Shown piece after piece: positions 13,407-26,660 of a DNA stretch of 64,000 nt. Source of the stretch: Hofstenia miamia (lineage: Eukaryota; Xenacoelomorpha; Acoela; Hofsteniidae); contig CABFPE010000080.1 of the NCBI GenBank assembly GCA_900660155.1, forward strand, positions 1,143,835-1,207,834, given 5' to 3'. Position numbers and translations under genes: made by a program. The notes under the pieces are model-generated. The model searched no databases. It worked only from the letters and a program-made list of their open reading frames with translations, and was not told the origin of the DNA. How positions within the stretch are numbered: position 1 is the stretch's first letter; each line of letters begins with the position of its first letter.

Positions 13407-16337
13407 ATTAAACTAATGCACCCACATTTCAAAAACGATACTCTATAAAAATCATCACATTTTGTGTAGCCACCCAAAATGTAATTGTGCCAGCATACCC
13501 ATGGTCTGGGATGAGTGAGCATTAATAAACTACATCTTGATAAAATTGGTGGGCATATCTTTTCGGACAAACATTTGATTCTGCATTATTTACACAATAT
13601 TGGCTGCTTTGTAGATATAGGCTGGGCTCATTCTTTGCCAATCCTGTGGGCCTGGTCTTGGGTCAAGCTATGGCTGTGGAGAAAGTTGCACCTGACATTC
13701 AGAACCAGTTATATCACTGGTATGAAGATGAAATTCAAGTCGAGTTCAAGTCAAATTGAAACTAAATATAACTGTTACCCCACATAAATGTACAACAGAA
13801 ATTCAGCATGTTAAACCAAGCCTGATGTCTCACAACAGCGAAAGGTCGATGCATTTTTCGATAAAAACAGGCAAACATTTAATAAAAATGGACTCCATTC
13901 AAACAAATATCGAATTAGTTTTGAGTACTCGAAATGTCGAGTTGAGTTTTTGGACCTCGCGTAGAGTTCAAGTATTCGTAGGACCTTACCTTAAACATAT
14001 TTTAAAAAATATTTCTATTACCACTAGAAAAATATTCCATCAACAGTATAAGAATGTCACTTTTGCAGAATAGGATCTTGGATTGAAATAACATAGGAGA
14101 GATTGAATTAACAGAATATATGAAATTTTGAACTCATTCTCATGGCGTGTGCGTAAAAAATTTCACAATTCTGCACTTAGTGCAAGAAATAAAAGTGTGA
14201 ACGCTGAAGCAGATGGAATTTATGAATGAAATGGTAAAAATAAGAAGTTGGAGATGAAAGATGCGTCTGGAAGTTGATATTGTGAAAATAAAATTTAGCA
14301 ATTGAGAGATTAAAGATTAAAGCAGGAGCGTAAAAAGAATACGGAATTTAATAAAATTCAATGTGACCATTAGAAGACTATAAAGTCAAATGGATTTCCC
14401 TTTGGATAAATAACTTTGTTGACAGTTTGTAAATATTAATTAGGTCTAGGCGACAAAAAGCACAGAGATTAAACATTTGGTTTGCAGACAGCAAATTTAA
14501 AAGCAGTGCGATATTTTTAAACGCAAATATTTGATACTTCATAAGTGAGAGAAATCGCGTTCGTTTAACAAAACAACTACTCTTTGCAGATCTTCATTGA
14601 GTGCACTCGAAAATATAGGCGTTTAACAGCCATGCATTGTATCGCTAAAGACATATACTGAAGTAGTTGGTACACAAATCTAAGATAGCAGAAAATTTGC
14701 TCCAAACTATTTCATAGCACCATATTATAACGAAAGCGATATTCCAATTAACAATACATTTTAGTTTGATAACCTGATAACGTAAAACTTAACTATTCTT
14801 TGAAAATGTACACTCCTGTATCTTAAAACTTAACTCACCGTAGATTTCTACGTAAGTTTCATTTTGAGAAACCCATCTAAATATGGGAATCTTTTATATG
14901 AATATAGTGATAAATACTAAATTTATAGTGGTTTCATAAGATAAAACCATGTTTTCAAAAAATTGAATAAAAAGGGTCGTAGAAAGACTCTCTCTGATGT
15001 GTATACATATGCACTTAAGATGATTAGATTTTGTACAACTTGCAAATAATAGTTTTATAACAATTTCAGGAAAAAAAATTGAACCATCGCTGTTGAATAT
15101 TTTCTAAGACCGTGTCTTCTTGCGTTTGAATGAAAGAGATGAAATAAATAATAATTAAATACAATATCTGCTGAAAAGAAAACTGAATAAATAATTACAG
15201 ATCTGTACAACCTTCAGAATTTCATGATTCTCAAAAACTTATTTAAATACTTGTATACAACTATGCGCATAAAATGTGATTAAGTAAAGCAAGCAGTTAA
15301 ATAATACAGCTTATCTATGTACCTCTAAACACTTCAAGTGTATAGTTCAAATAATGATCATGAGTTTCCTGGTTGCACAAATGCTAATAACCTCCAATTA
15401 ACTTTCAGTTTTTGTATTTTACGAAATTTGGATTCTTCTTTTCTTTCCGGTCTATGTCAGGAATAAGTTAGTGTCTGGTTCGAATTTCAGACGTGCAGGC
15501 CCCAGACAATAAGTAATCAACTAATAAAAAAACTTGTTAGGAATGGTAACTGCGCAATGTCTAAGACAATGCGACTCCTTAACTGAAATTTGAAATTATA
15601 TTAAATGTAGAATACGCGGAAAAGAGGGCATCGTCGACTAATTAACTTCAGCAGTTAACTACAGCAAAGAAATAACAAAAAGTGATAACATTGAATTGAT
15701 AAACTTATAAAGTTAATATGCCGATAGTAGGCGGAAAATATTAAACTACTGGTTGTGAAACAGGTCACGTTCGGCTTTGTATGAAGCACAACGGTTCAAT
15801 CTCTTTGCCAGTCAGTTTTTGTTGGGGCTATCACGACTCACGGCTATTAATTTTATGGTCGATTAATCGCACACAAATTTAATCGATCAATGGATTAATC
15901 GCTTACTTTCGTCGCACTAAAATAATGAGACAATTAATTTTTCATTCAGAAATTTGCTTTTCTACATTAACAGTGCCGAATGAAGCCATCTGGGTGGTCG
16001 AATATCTCAAGCTATTGAAATTAGTTGCGCTATAGGGAATTAGGGTTCTGCACGACGATTCAGTCCTTTGGGATTGTAACCTGAGAAAAATATTTCAGGA
16101 AATTGGCAAATGAGAAATTATGTCCAGATAGAACTGGATTAGGCCATAGCTTATATTTAAGAGAAAATTGGCAAAAATTAGTAATTGTCCTGAAGTTCGT
16201 GAACCCAGTTACTTCAGTTCTGGCTCCAGTTATTTTTAAATATTTCATACTACCAATATTAATGTTATAACTTATAAAGTCATTCATTAATGACATGAAA
16301 TTGTGACAACCGGGTAAAAAAGCATCCGCGTTAGACC

Positions 16338-16714
16338 TAGGACTTCATGGGTACGGGTAAAATTCGAGTAGATTAAATTAACTTATTTCGTCTTATTAGA
16401 TGAATCTGTTTATTTATTAGTTTGTTTGTGCCTAGCTCTACTTGTAGAGTCTTTCATATATTTTATATACTGCCAATTATTCTCAACCAGAATTTCTCTA
16501 ATACAACATGTTTTAATGTAAGATAAGATCATTCTATTACAGTATAGAAATTTACATGTATTGTCAATAAATGATTTTTGCGGCATTATTAATATTCAAT
16601 TTTTCTGGTTTAATTATTTACAGGCGGTACGAGTACAAGCCTCACGGGTACGGGTATCAATTATCCAGTAATGGGCGGGTATGGGTATGAAAACCCCCTA
16701 CCCACACACCTCTA
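16338..16714 (+). mobile_element. 377-bp hAT-type MITE with GGGTACGGGTA motifs
   Basis: GTTAGACC occurs immediately on both sides (16330-16337 and 16715-16722), an exact 8-bp duplication. The left end begins TAGGACTTCATGGGTACGGG; the inverted right end begins TAGAGGTGTGTGGGTAGGGG, so the termini are imperfect inverted repeats. ACGGGTA-type words recur near both ends. No ORF is present. Confidence 0.78.
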
Positions 16715-17045
16715 GTTAGACCACTGATATGTTGTACAAAAAACATACAAATTAAATATAAACTTATAGAAATTACTATGAAAATGTGAATATAATATAT
16801 AATGAAATTAAATAAAAATTAACGACAAAACTACAAAACGATCGTCGGCAGACACTGTTGATTGTCTCAATCAATGAATGATGCTAAAGAAATGAATATT
16901 AAAAGGCATGAATTATTTCATTTGTATATTTCCTCACAATTAGCATCCGTCATTCTCTGGAAATAAAAAATGCATACCATTTAAACGACTGCATTTGTTA
17001 AAATGAAATTCATTTTTATACTGAAAATAAATTAGGATATACATA

Positions 17046-17400
17046 AAATCAGGTGCGGTCCTAGAAACTTCTATACGAGGGGCTGTTCAAATTTGGTTTC
17101 CTAAAACTATTATAAAACGATTATTTATTTGGAAGTTATTCAAATCTAATCATATTTCGCAAAATGTGAAATGATTTATGAAATTCACCGAAAAATCTAC
17201 TAATTTTTATATTCACACACATGAGAGAAGTCTTTTTAAAACGCCTTTTATTTAAGGGAAAGCAGAAAATGTTTTTGAAAAATGGTTTTTATTAATTTGA
17301 TTTTTATTGCAATATTCACAAACGATTAGATAGGACAGGATCGTGGCTAGAATTTACAAGTTAGTGGGCCATGGCCAATCGGCATTTAATAAATTTATTA
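17046..17400. repeat. Degraded hAT-like repeat fragments
   Basis: CAGGTGCGGTCCTAG at 17051 and CAGGATCGTGGCTAG at 17337 look like decayed hAT-type termini. The intervening TTATTTGGAAGTTATT and GAAATGATTTATG words also occur, in the same order, at about 56855-57040, showing two diverged copies of one repeat. No target-site duplication could be fixed. Confidence 0.35.
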
Positions 17401-20400
17401 TTTTTACACATGTGAAAAAATTTGCCATTTTGTCATAAACTATTTATAATTTAGTATTTGAAATATGTTAACTAAAATATATTTCTCACTGCAACTTAGT
17501 TGCGGAGGGCATCTATTTCGTGAAACATTCCTTAAATCATTTGTTATAAAAGTAAAACTATAATATAAATATTTTTTTCCCTCCATATTCTATCAATAAA
17601 TTCAAATATTTTCGAATTATGATTGGAAGTCACCAAAGGCACTTAACATAAATTGAGCATTTGATAAGAAAGAAATGATGCAAGATTGTGTTATGTTCGC
17701 CTCAATTAGGTATGCAGAAGGTGATAATTGTCAGGAATTATTAAGAGCTATTTTAATGTGTTACTTTCATATGTTCATTGAAAGTTCTCAAGTTGACAAA
17801 AGAGCGTGACGCAAATGACAATAGAAATATTTCAAATGACGCAGATTTTACAGAAAAATAAGGAGCAATTCGAATTTAAAAAAGCGTGCATGTGAACAGT
17901 GTAGGTGTAGTGACCGAAATCAATTTCAAAAAGAATGCATAATGTTGTCTACACAAAACCACTGCCTTTCAAATATTGGTAAACTTCGAAAAAACTTAAA
18001 TCCTGTTCTTGGAAATTGAAAACCAAGTTTTAGATTTCATGAGGATTGGGAAATGTGTGGTTTTCAAGTTGCACCTTAAAAGGAATGCCAACATTTCCCA
18101 TTTCCGCCTTCAATTTTCAAATATAAAAAAATTCTGGACAAGGTTGACAAAAGGGGTTTTCTAGAAAAAACACCTTAAACGTTTAAAAAAATTATTTCTT
18201 TGCTCTTAAACAGAACCAGTTCAAGGTGTTAAAATTTTGCTGAAATATGACTTCACTTTTGCTTTCATACAGGAAAACGAAAGGCAAGTCTTGCTACTTT
18301 TTGGTAGAAAGGCTGTTATGAAAGTACCAATGGCCGAATTCCAAAATTTGTTTCGAAACTTTCCATAAAGTTCTAAACGAATTTGAAAAAAAACATTAAA
18401 ACAAACATTGCAAAAACATGTCTTAAACAAGCCAACCCTGTTCCTGGGTATAGAATTTTGGGTTCATCCACATCATTAGGAATCTAATTTACTTGGAAAA
18501 CAGTTCAAACTCATTTCTAATTTGTGTGCGCAACTGATCACAGAAATTCACTTGCAATCGACACAATTAACATTGAGGAGTAAGCAATAAGCGATCAAAG
18601 AATATAACTCAACAACCTGCTGGTGTTCTAATTAACGCGACTTTATTTCGGATAATAAATAGTGATTAAATGTTTAATTTTTTTCTAAAAATACGGATTC
18701 GGTGAAACTCCTGTAAAATAAAGATGTGGCTATTTGCTAAAATGTGCCACAACTAAAAAATTAAAATATCGAAAAATCATTTTCTGTAAACTCAATGTAT
18801 TTTTTAAGTGCAAATCAATAAATTTGAAAAATTTCCAAAACGGATTACTTTCCAGAGGTGGGTGGCTAAATATGGACACAGGCTGGGCGGTGCTTTAGCC
18901 GATTTATTAAAAATAGGCAGAAATTTCAATAAAACTGGCTTGAGTATTCCGCAGAAACCCTGCATGTTTACCCAAACGCAGCGAATGGCAAAGCAGACGC
19001 GGGACTATGTTTTGTCTGCATCCCTCTTACCTGTCATCATTTCAACATTGGGGGAGGTCCAAAGATTTTGTATAAAAGTGTTGAAATATAAGAAACGCCT
19101 TGTCAAAGCATTCTAGTAGTGCACATAGTGGCATATTGGGTAATATTTTTAAAACGAGAAACGTGAACTAATTCTTAAATTATTGTTCATAAGTCTAGCA
19201 CACTTGGAGACTCGTAAATTGAGAGATGACACGCAGTTTAATGGCAGACTGGCCAAATAGTTTAAATTCCGCAACCGCAGTAACAGAAATGAATCAAAAT
19301 TAAAACAAGTTTAAAAAATTTTAAAAACGCATTGAATATAAATAAGAAATGTCAGAAAAAGTATATTATATTGAGGCAATTAATGAAACCTGTGAAAGTA
19401 ATAATAAATGAGAATATTTTTTAATTACGTTTGATGTCATTCTATAATTCGATTTTTTAATTAAGCAGCGATTTTGAAATGGACCGAGGACCGACTTAAC
19501 CCTCATAGAAAAGAGCCAATCGCGGCCTGTGAGGAGAATGCTTGAATCCCTGGCAATGCATTTACCTCAAAACAGTTGCGCTTAAGCTGAATTTTAGATC
19601 AGATTAACTAATTAATAATGCTGTCATTTCAAATTCTGCTGACAGCGCATTTTAATTAAAATAATTTCGTAAGTTATAAAGACAGCTGTAAACAAAATTC
19701 CAACAACGTCCTTGGCAAAAGTCAAACTGCCACATGCAAGAGGTGGATGTTTGCGGGTTAAACCGCGGTGCAGGACAGTCACGATGCAATTCATTTCACA
19801 AACGGCAGCCCGTAAAGTGAGAAATACTAAAACTCCCTACACAAATAGTTTCAAAAACTAATGTTGCTATTACAGCAGAAATTTAAGGCACATAATGTCC
19901 ATAGTTGGAGGTCCGTGTGAGCATATATGCACAAATATTTGTTTTCTTGGCGGGGTTGGGTAACTCAACAAGTGTTATACTAGCCATATACTATGCTTTA
20001 GAAACATGAATTTGTAAGCTTAAAAATGTGTACAACTACGCGTTGTAGTTCTAGTCATTAATCCAGAACACAGAATCCCTGAAGAAATTTAGCTGGCGTG
20101 TTAATAAAAAATTTCATTATTTTTTAAACTCATAACTTCAATAGTTGTAAAAAAAATAGAATATATTTGCTACAATTAAAAAGTATAAATTATTAATGGT
20201 AAGAAAAAAAGATCTGTTCTGAATTGTAATATATTGAATATGTGATATAAGCTTCTAAAGTAATTAGAGAAGATGTTGTGATACCAGTAACTAGGATTAC
20301 CTAAACCAGACGCCAGCCTTTTAATAAAATACAGAAAGAAACTAGTTAGCTGGAATATAAAATCAATTCTATTCCATCAACAGTGTCTTAAAATTGATTT

Positions 20401-22354
20401 ATTTATGTCAAATGAAAAACAAAGAATTGCATAGCATACAAAGGCGACAGTACAATAAAGTTTAAAATTTAGTAAATACTTTCACCTCAACTTGGTGTAG
20501 AACATAGCAAAGATAGTTTGAATGGTAGACAGCTATTTAAATTCTGGAATTACAGACATGGATCGTTGCGACCCTAAGCACAAAATTTATTTGGTTAATA
20601 ATTCAAAACGCCATAAAAATCAAGTTCTATGTTTTAAGCTGCATATTCAGTGAGGTGATAATCCTAAAATAGAATTAAATATTTTAAATTTTTGTTGTTC
20701 TTTGCATAAAACTTTGAAATGAAGAAAGGGTTGTGATTGGTTCAAGGAAAATCGCAATTCTAGCATCCAAACAGGTTGATAGGAAATATTATAGGGCGGT
20801 GCAAAATCGCACAAAATGTTCATACCTGAATTGCTAAGTGTTGAGGCCAGGCAAGGCCCGGCCAGTCCACGGTTCGATCTAAAATTGATCAGGTGGGTCA
20901 TTTTGTTATGAAATTATTGTACACTTAGTTAACATTGCAAAATAGATACTATAACCAGGGTTGCTAAGTTTTCACTGAAAAGAAATTTCTTGAAAATTAT
21001 GTTTTTTATTTGTTTTTTTCAATGACTAATCTACCCATGCATTAACCGAATCACTAAACATTTAATCGAGAATTTCTAAATAGATGAAACTTGATAGAAG
21101 GTTTTTACAAAAATACAAATAAAATTCATCGGATCGAATTTCCAGTGATACTATTTATTGAGTTCTCAGTAGGCATCATTTTTTCGGAAACACTTTGTTT
21201 AAAACCTTTTTTATATCAAATTGAAATTTTATAAAAATTCACTAAATAGAGCAAGAACGCATTTGCAAATTGAATTTCATGAAAAAAAACCCGAAGATTG
21301 AGATGCTAATTAATGCGGAAAAATTAATCAACGACGAAATTCGCAAAGTGTTTTGATGGTTAAACAAGCAGGAAGCGGTAATCGAAGAAGTTCAAAAAGC
21401 GAATTAAGCTTACGCGTTCCTGAATAACACTAAGTGGTTAAAAATAACTCTTCCAGAGATTAAAGACAAAACTGAAAGAGAATAAAATCCCATTACGACG
21501 AGAATTTAATATAATGCGATTTGTTAAATAATCCCTAAAAGTATTAAAGGGAGGTGTGAACTTTTCGAATTTTTTCATACCGTTAAAATGGAAATGCCGC
21601 GATTCTTTAAGTCAAAAGCAAAACCAATTTAATGCACAACAAACATACCTGCGCAATTTCAATTCAACGCTGAAAGTAATTGATAATCGATTGCTGTGTT
21701 GTTCTTACCACTGAACAATTTAATATACATGTCTACTTTTCCTTATATATTTCCCGCTAAAATAAATTTCAGAAATGTTTTTCTTTACGCTGTGCAGCTC
21801 TGGCGTCGTAAAAGGAGACGGACAATTTGTTATTTATCACAACAGAACTCCTAATACACAGTGGTTGGGCCCTCTAATTTTCTAGAAATTGTCAGATTTT
21901 TTCTGTGGCTTGCACATGTAAATATAAATTAGACCAATTCAGGACAAAAACTTCTACAATATCATGGACAATTGAATAGAAAATGTATTTAAATATCAGT
22001 TGGTAACTAATAATTCGTTTTTTGAACCCACGATACTTTTCTGGGAATTTAAAATCAGTATAAAAGTTTTATCCAGTTTAGGGTAAAGTTGGGCTTCAAT
22101 TTTTTTTTGTGCACGACACGATTAATAGCAGGGTTGCCGTTGATATTGATTTGAAATGATATCAACATGTTGATATCAAATCAATTGATTTGATTTGATA
22201 TTGATTTTCACATCAATTGATTTCAATTGATTTGAATTGAATTAAAAATCTCGAAAATTTATAATTCATAAAATACAATATAAGAATCTTTATTAGTTTG
22301 TGATATAGAAGTGCTTAAAAATTGTAAAAATCCTGAGTTAAATAGGGTTAGGTA

Positions 22355-22359
<5 letters not shown>

Positions 22360-22393
<34 letters not shown>
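22360..22393. repeat. (TA)n microsatellite
   Basis: An uninterrupted run of alternating A and T, inside the composite hAT-type element near its left end. Confidence 0.95.
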
Positions 22394-22395
<2 letters not shown>

Positions 22396-24047
22396 GAGCA
22401 ATTGCGGAATTGTGACTAATTTGGTGATACAAAACAATGGAAGAGTTGAACACCGTGTGACGCATACAATCATAAATCAAATAAAATTGAACAATTGTGA
22501 GTCGAGAAAAGCAGTGAAATTCGGAAAACCCATGTAAATGTATGCAGCCATATAAAGTCATAAAAAACAAGTAGGAGTGAAAAAACATGGAAAAGTCGAG
22601 AAAAGAATCAGTCAGCAAACGTATACAACCTGAAAAATTCATATAAACCAAAAAGAAGTGTAAAGAAAAGATCGCCGTGTAAAATCTAATATATAATAAT
22701 TTTGTATATTGAAAACGAATGTTCTATACATAAACCATGTTTTACTCTTTCCAAAAAATGTAGGTTGCTTTTATTGTGTATTATGCCTTTAAGTATAGCG
22801 AATATTTTCCCTGTTTTGTGAAAAATGAATTAAATGCATGGTATTTCGTGGTCATTTTTGAAAAAAGTTGGCGAAAAACGAGTTAAATGATGTACATGTA
22901 AAATTGGTCATCAAAAACGTAATGTGTGATAGCATTGAGTATTGACAAAACCGAGATGCGTCTTTTTGAAAGTTTCCGAAAAATATGTTAAACATTGCAT
23001 GTGTAATCATTAGAAATTATGGAAAATTGATCATTAAAGACGTAAAGCGTGATATGCATAATCACAAATCCTATTTAATGTATGCAAACGAGTGTAATGT
23101 GTGATATAACCGTTTATATAAACAAAAAACATTAGCCACATAAATTAGTCATTATATCAAAACATGAGAATGTAAACTAAATAGGCCCCAACATCACTAC
23201 TGATGTATATTAACAAAAAACGAAAATGCTGTTTTTAACATGTAATTTTTTCCGAATTAAGCACTGTAAACAGTTGAAAACAATAGGAATTTTTATGGAT
23301 AAAATCAGCCGACAATGCATTATCACAAATGTGAAGTAATGTATGCAAACGAGTGTAAGTGTGCATGTGTGATATAGCCAGGTATATTTTAAAAAAACAG
23401 CCATATAAATTAGTCAGTACATCAAAACATGCTGTGAAAGTAACCTAAATTTGGCGCCATGACATGTAAAGGAATCATTGTAAACTAAATTGGCCCCAAT
23501 ATGTATATTAATGATTGCAAACTAAATTGGTCTGTAAAATGTCATGAATCACTAATTAAAGTGTCAAAAAGCCATTAGCAGTAATGTCAAAAATCTATTA
23601 GTGGTAATGTCAAGTATGTGAGTCACTAATTAACATTTGCAAACACCCCTCGATGTTTGTGAATCAGCTAAGTGTTACGAGAACTTCAGGGTGTCCGAAT
23701 GAGACGGGGTCTGCCCTATATATATATACTACTCTTGTTAGTAAAAGGAACAAAATTTGTAGCACTATTTCCTAACTTAATTTGATTTGAAATTTTTGTG
23801 TAATTGTTGATTTATAGTTTGGTTTCAACTGCTTTCTTGATAAAGGTTGATAATTTATCTTTGGAGCCACATTTCTGTTCAAATCATCATCAAATACTCA
23901 AAGACATGCCATGTTATATGAGTCAACAGATTGTGTGATGACTAATAGGAAAATGTTCAACTAAGGCTATAAAGGCATTCTATTTGAAGAATGTACTCTT
24001 CTATGTCATTGGTTTTGTTAAAGGGGTTTTATTGAGTAAAATTTATA
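22394..24047. other. Interior of composite element, no recognisable gene
   Basis: AT-rich DNA with loosely repeated short phrases (variants of AAACTAAATTGGCCCCA near 23175-23530, ATTAGCAGTAATGTCAAAA near 23575-23615, and CAAACGAGTGTAA at 23086 and 23346). These look like degenerate internal repetition, not coding sequence. CAGGGTGTCCGAATGAGACGG at 23688 could be a terminus of another element; a partly inverted counterpart GGACACC is near 26676. Confidence 0.4.
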
Positions 24048-24490
24048 TTGGTTGCAAATTGTTGGTGCATGGAAGTGATAGAAGTTTTGAATAAGGTAAA
24101 GGAACAAGGTTACTCCTTACGCGAGCTCAAGATACTTTACTCTGCGTTGATATTGCCAAACATAACCTATTCGGTTTCAATATGGGGAGGATGCAAGAAG
24201 TCATTACAGCAACTCATAGACCAACTACAGAGGAAGGCAATGCGAATGGGATCTACGGATAACTTTGAATCTATCGAAACAATTGTGAGAAAGTCAGATG
24301 AAAAGCTGTTGAAGAGAATGTACTATGAGGACCATTTAAATATCAGATCTAGTACCTGGAAGAAGTGATTATGCCTGTACAAGTCTCCGGGAACGTTTAC
24401 CAGCCCCTGAAACAGATATTGATAGATTTCCGTTTATTTTTCCAAACAGATTCTTCAAGAAATGCTAGCATTCTCGCTGTAACCTCCACT
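24048..24490 (+). pseudogene. 3' end of a LINE (CR1-like) reverse transcriptase ORF
   Basis: The translation contains LKILYSALILPNITYSVSIWGG followed by KSLQQLIDQLQRKAMR, the typical C-terminal region of CR1/Jockey-like non-LTR reverse transcriptases after the catalytic core. Near 24360 the first frame stops, but homologous-looking sequence (TSLRERLPAPETDIDRF, then NRFFKK) continues in another frame, so at least one frameshift is present. No catalytic YxDD motif is included; the piece is 5'-truncated and runs toward the gap at 24491. It is a dead fragment inside the hAT-type element. Confidence 0.8.
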
Positions 24491-25264
24491 NNNNNNNNNN
24501 NNNNNNNNNNNNNNNNNNNNNNNNNNNNNNNNNNNNNNNNNNNNNNNNNNNNNNNNNNNNNNNNNNNNNNNNNNNNNNNNNNNNNNNNNNNNNNNNNNNN
24601 NNNNNNNNNNNNNNNNNNNNNNNNNNNNNNNNNNNNNNNNNNNNNNNNNNNNNNNNNNNNNNNNNNNNNNNNNNNNNNNNNNNNNNNNNNNNNNNNNNNN
24701 NNNNNNNNNNNNNNNNNNNNNNNNNNNNNNNNNNNNNNNNNNNNNNNNNNNNNNNNNNNNNNNNNNNNNNNNNNNNNNNNNNNNNNNNNNNNNNNNNNNN
24801 NNNNNNNNNNNNNNNNNNNNNNNNNNNNNNNNNNNNNNNNNNNNNNNNNNNNNNNNNNNNNNNNNNNNNNNNNNNNNNNNNNNNNNNNNNNNNNNNNNNN
24901 NNNNNNNNNNNNNNNNNNNNNNNNNNNNNNNNNNNNNNNNNNNNNNNNNNNNNNNNNNNNNNNNNNNNNNNNNNNNNNNNNNNNNNNNNNNNNNNNNNNN
25001 NNNNNNNNNNNNNNNNNNNNNNNNNNNNNNNNNNNNNNNNNNNNNNNNNNNNNNNNNNNNNNNNNNNNNNNNNNNNNNNNNNNNNNNNNNNNNNNNNNNN
25101 NNNNNNNNNNNNNNNNNNNNNNNNNNNNNNNNNNNNNNNNNNNNNNNNNNNNNNNNNNNNNNNNNNNNNNNNNNNNNNNNNNNNNNNNNNNNNNNNNNNN
25201 NNNNNNNNNNNNNNNNNNNNNNNNNNNNNNNNNNNNNNNNNNNNNNNNNNNNNNNNNNNNNNNN
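24491..25264. other. Assembly gap (774 N)
   Basis: A run of N, bounded on the right by a (TA)n tract, which probably caused the break. Long open frames across it are meaningless. Confidence 1.

Positions 25265-25300
<36 letters not shown>
25265..25300. repeat. (TA)n microsatellite at gap edge
   Basis: Alternating A and T running directly out of the N gap; its true length is unknown. Confidence 0.9.
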
Positions 25301-26660
25301 TAGTCCCAGTGTGTAAAGGTAAATTCCGATATTTATAGTACACAGTGGGACTTACGTGTAAATTTGAAACGACTTGAAAGAATTTTAAAATATTTTAACA
25401 ACGCAATTTTACGGTAATAGCATATAATTTTTGCTACACCACGGAATTTTCTTAAAATGATGAATTTTTTATAATCCCATTCTGTACACTCAAAAATTTT
25501 AGTTACCGTTTTGTACATGTTTCAAATTAGCGATGAATATTTGGTCTGATGATTCCGAATTTGAAGCCTTGACGCGAAATATTAATGAGTCAGCTGGATG
25601 TGATATGGTATGACTTTATTCTTAACTTATTTTTGACCAAAGGTTTAGAGTGTATGTCAAAAGAAGACGAAAACTTAGTGATTGTGGAGCGACCAAGCAA
25701 ACATATAAAGAAATACGCTCCGATTTCAGTCGTTCTGCAGCAAGTGAAAAAATTTTCACTAAAAATATAATGTTGTCGAATATACCCTCCATAAATGCAA
25801 TGACGGTAGTTAAGCAAACAATTAAAGATGTCTGGACTGACCATTTTAAGAATGCAGTCTAGTTTAAATTGTCGCCCTGCATTTAACTTTAAAATATATT
25901 GAAGAACTAAAGAATGGCAAGTCATTAGCGAACACCAAACATAAGACTGGATATAAAAATTCCGTTGCGATTGCTGCTACACCTATTTAAGTTCGAAATA
26001 TGAACATGCTCATAAATTCATATAAAAAACACATGGTGTGCATTGTGAATTAATTTTTGGCAATAAAAATCAAAATATTTGTACCACAATGTCAACTCAG
26101 ATTAGAAATGCAATACAACATTACTTACCTTATTATTCTAAATTCAATTTTAATTCAACGTCTGTAAGGAAGTTCTGGGAAAGTCATATATTGAATGATT
26201 TCTGAAAAAGTAAAGCAAAGACACCTTCGTCAAACTGGCCACACAATTGAAACGGCTATGTATGAAAGTGTGCTTTCAAGACCAACAACTTCAAAAGGAA
26301 GGATTTCAAGCCCATTAGAAACACAAAGATTCACATTTATAAATGCCTTGACTACTTTTAGTAAAAAATGCAACTGGAATAATAATGGGAGGGCGCTTCT
26401 TAAACTATTTAAAAAGAATTTTCATAAGAGACTGTACAAAGAATTTATTTTTAAGTTTGGTTTTTCAGTGGTTTTTGTTAGTTTTAAAAAAAATTGATGC
26501 AGAGTGGGAGTTATAATTTTTTCCCACCAATTATCGTACAGAGTGGGATTTGTAAAAAATTGTGTACAGAGTGGTACTTTTTATTGTCATCATACAGAAT
26601 GAGCGCAATAATTTTTTTTGTTACACAGTGGTCGCATACATATAATTTTAATATATTTAT
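25301..26660. other. Unassigned segment with coding-like patches and ACAGNGTGGGA repeats
   Basis: An acidic short ORF starts at 25533 (MNIWSDDSEFEALTRN). After a possible GTATGA donor at 25609 and a TTGACCAAAG acceptor near 25643, another frame reads YVKRRRKLSDCGATKQT and on to 25862. A third patch at about 25887-25990 reads TLKYIEELKNGKSLANTK, and a fourth (26195-26497) reads KQRHLRQTGHTIETAMYESV. These look more protein-like than the surroundings but I recognise no family. Words like TACACAGTGGGAC or TACAGAGTGGGAT occur at 25337 and several times at 26500-26630, and CCCATTCTGTACAC (inverted) at 25477. It may be a separate decayed element with repeated subterminal sites; this is inference. 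Confidence 0.35.

Noticed and set aside
15470..15510. GGTTCGAATTTC as a tRNA B box
   Set aside because: No A box or acceptor stem around it.
15840..15910. Repeated GATTAATCG words as a hAT terminus
   Set aside because: No CAG-type end or target-site duplication could be paired with them.
18808..19116. 102-codon ORF as a gene
   Set aside because: No recognisable domain, no family resemblance and no supporting splice or neighbour evidence.
24365..25343. Long open frames on both strands over 24365-25343
   Set aside because: They exist only because the N gap has no stops.
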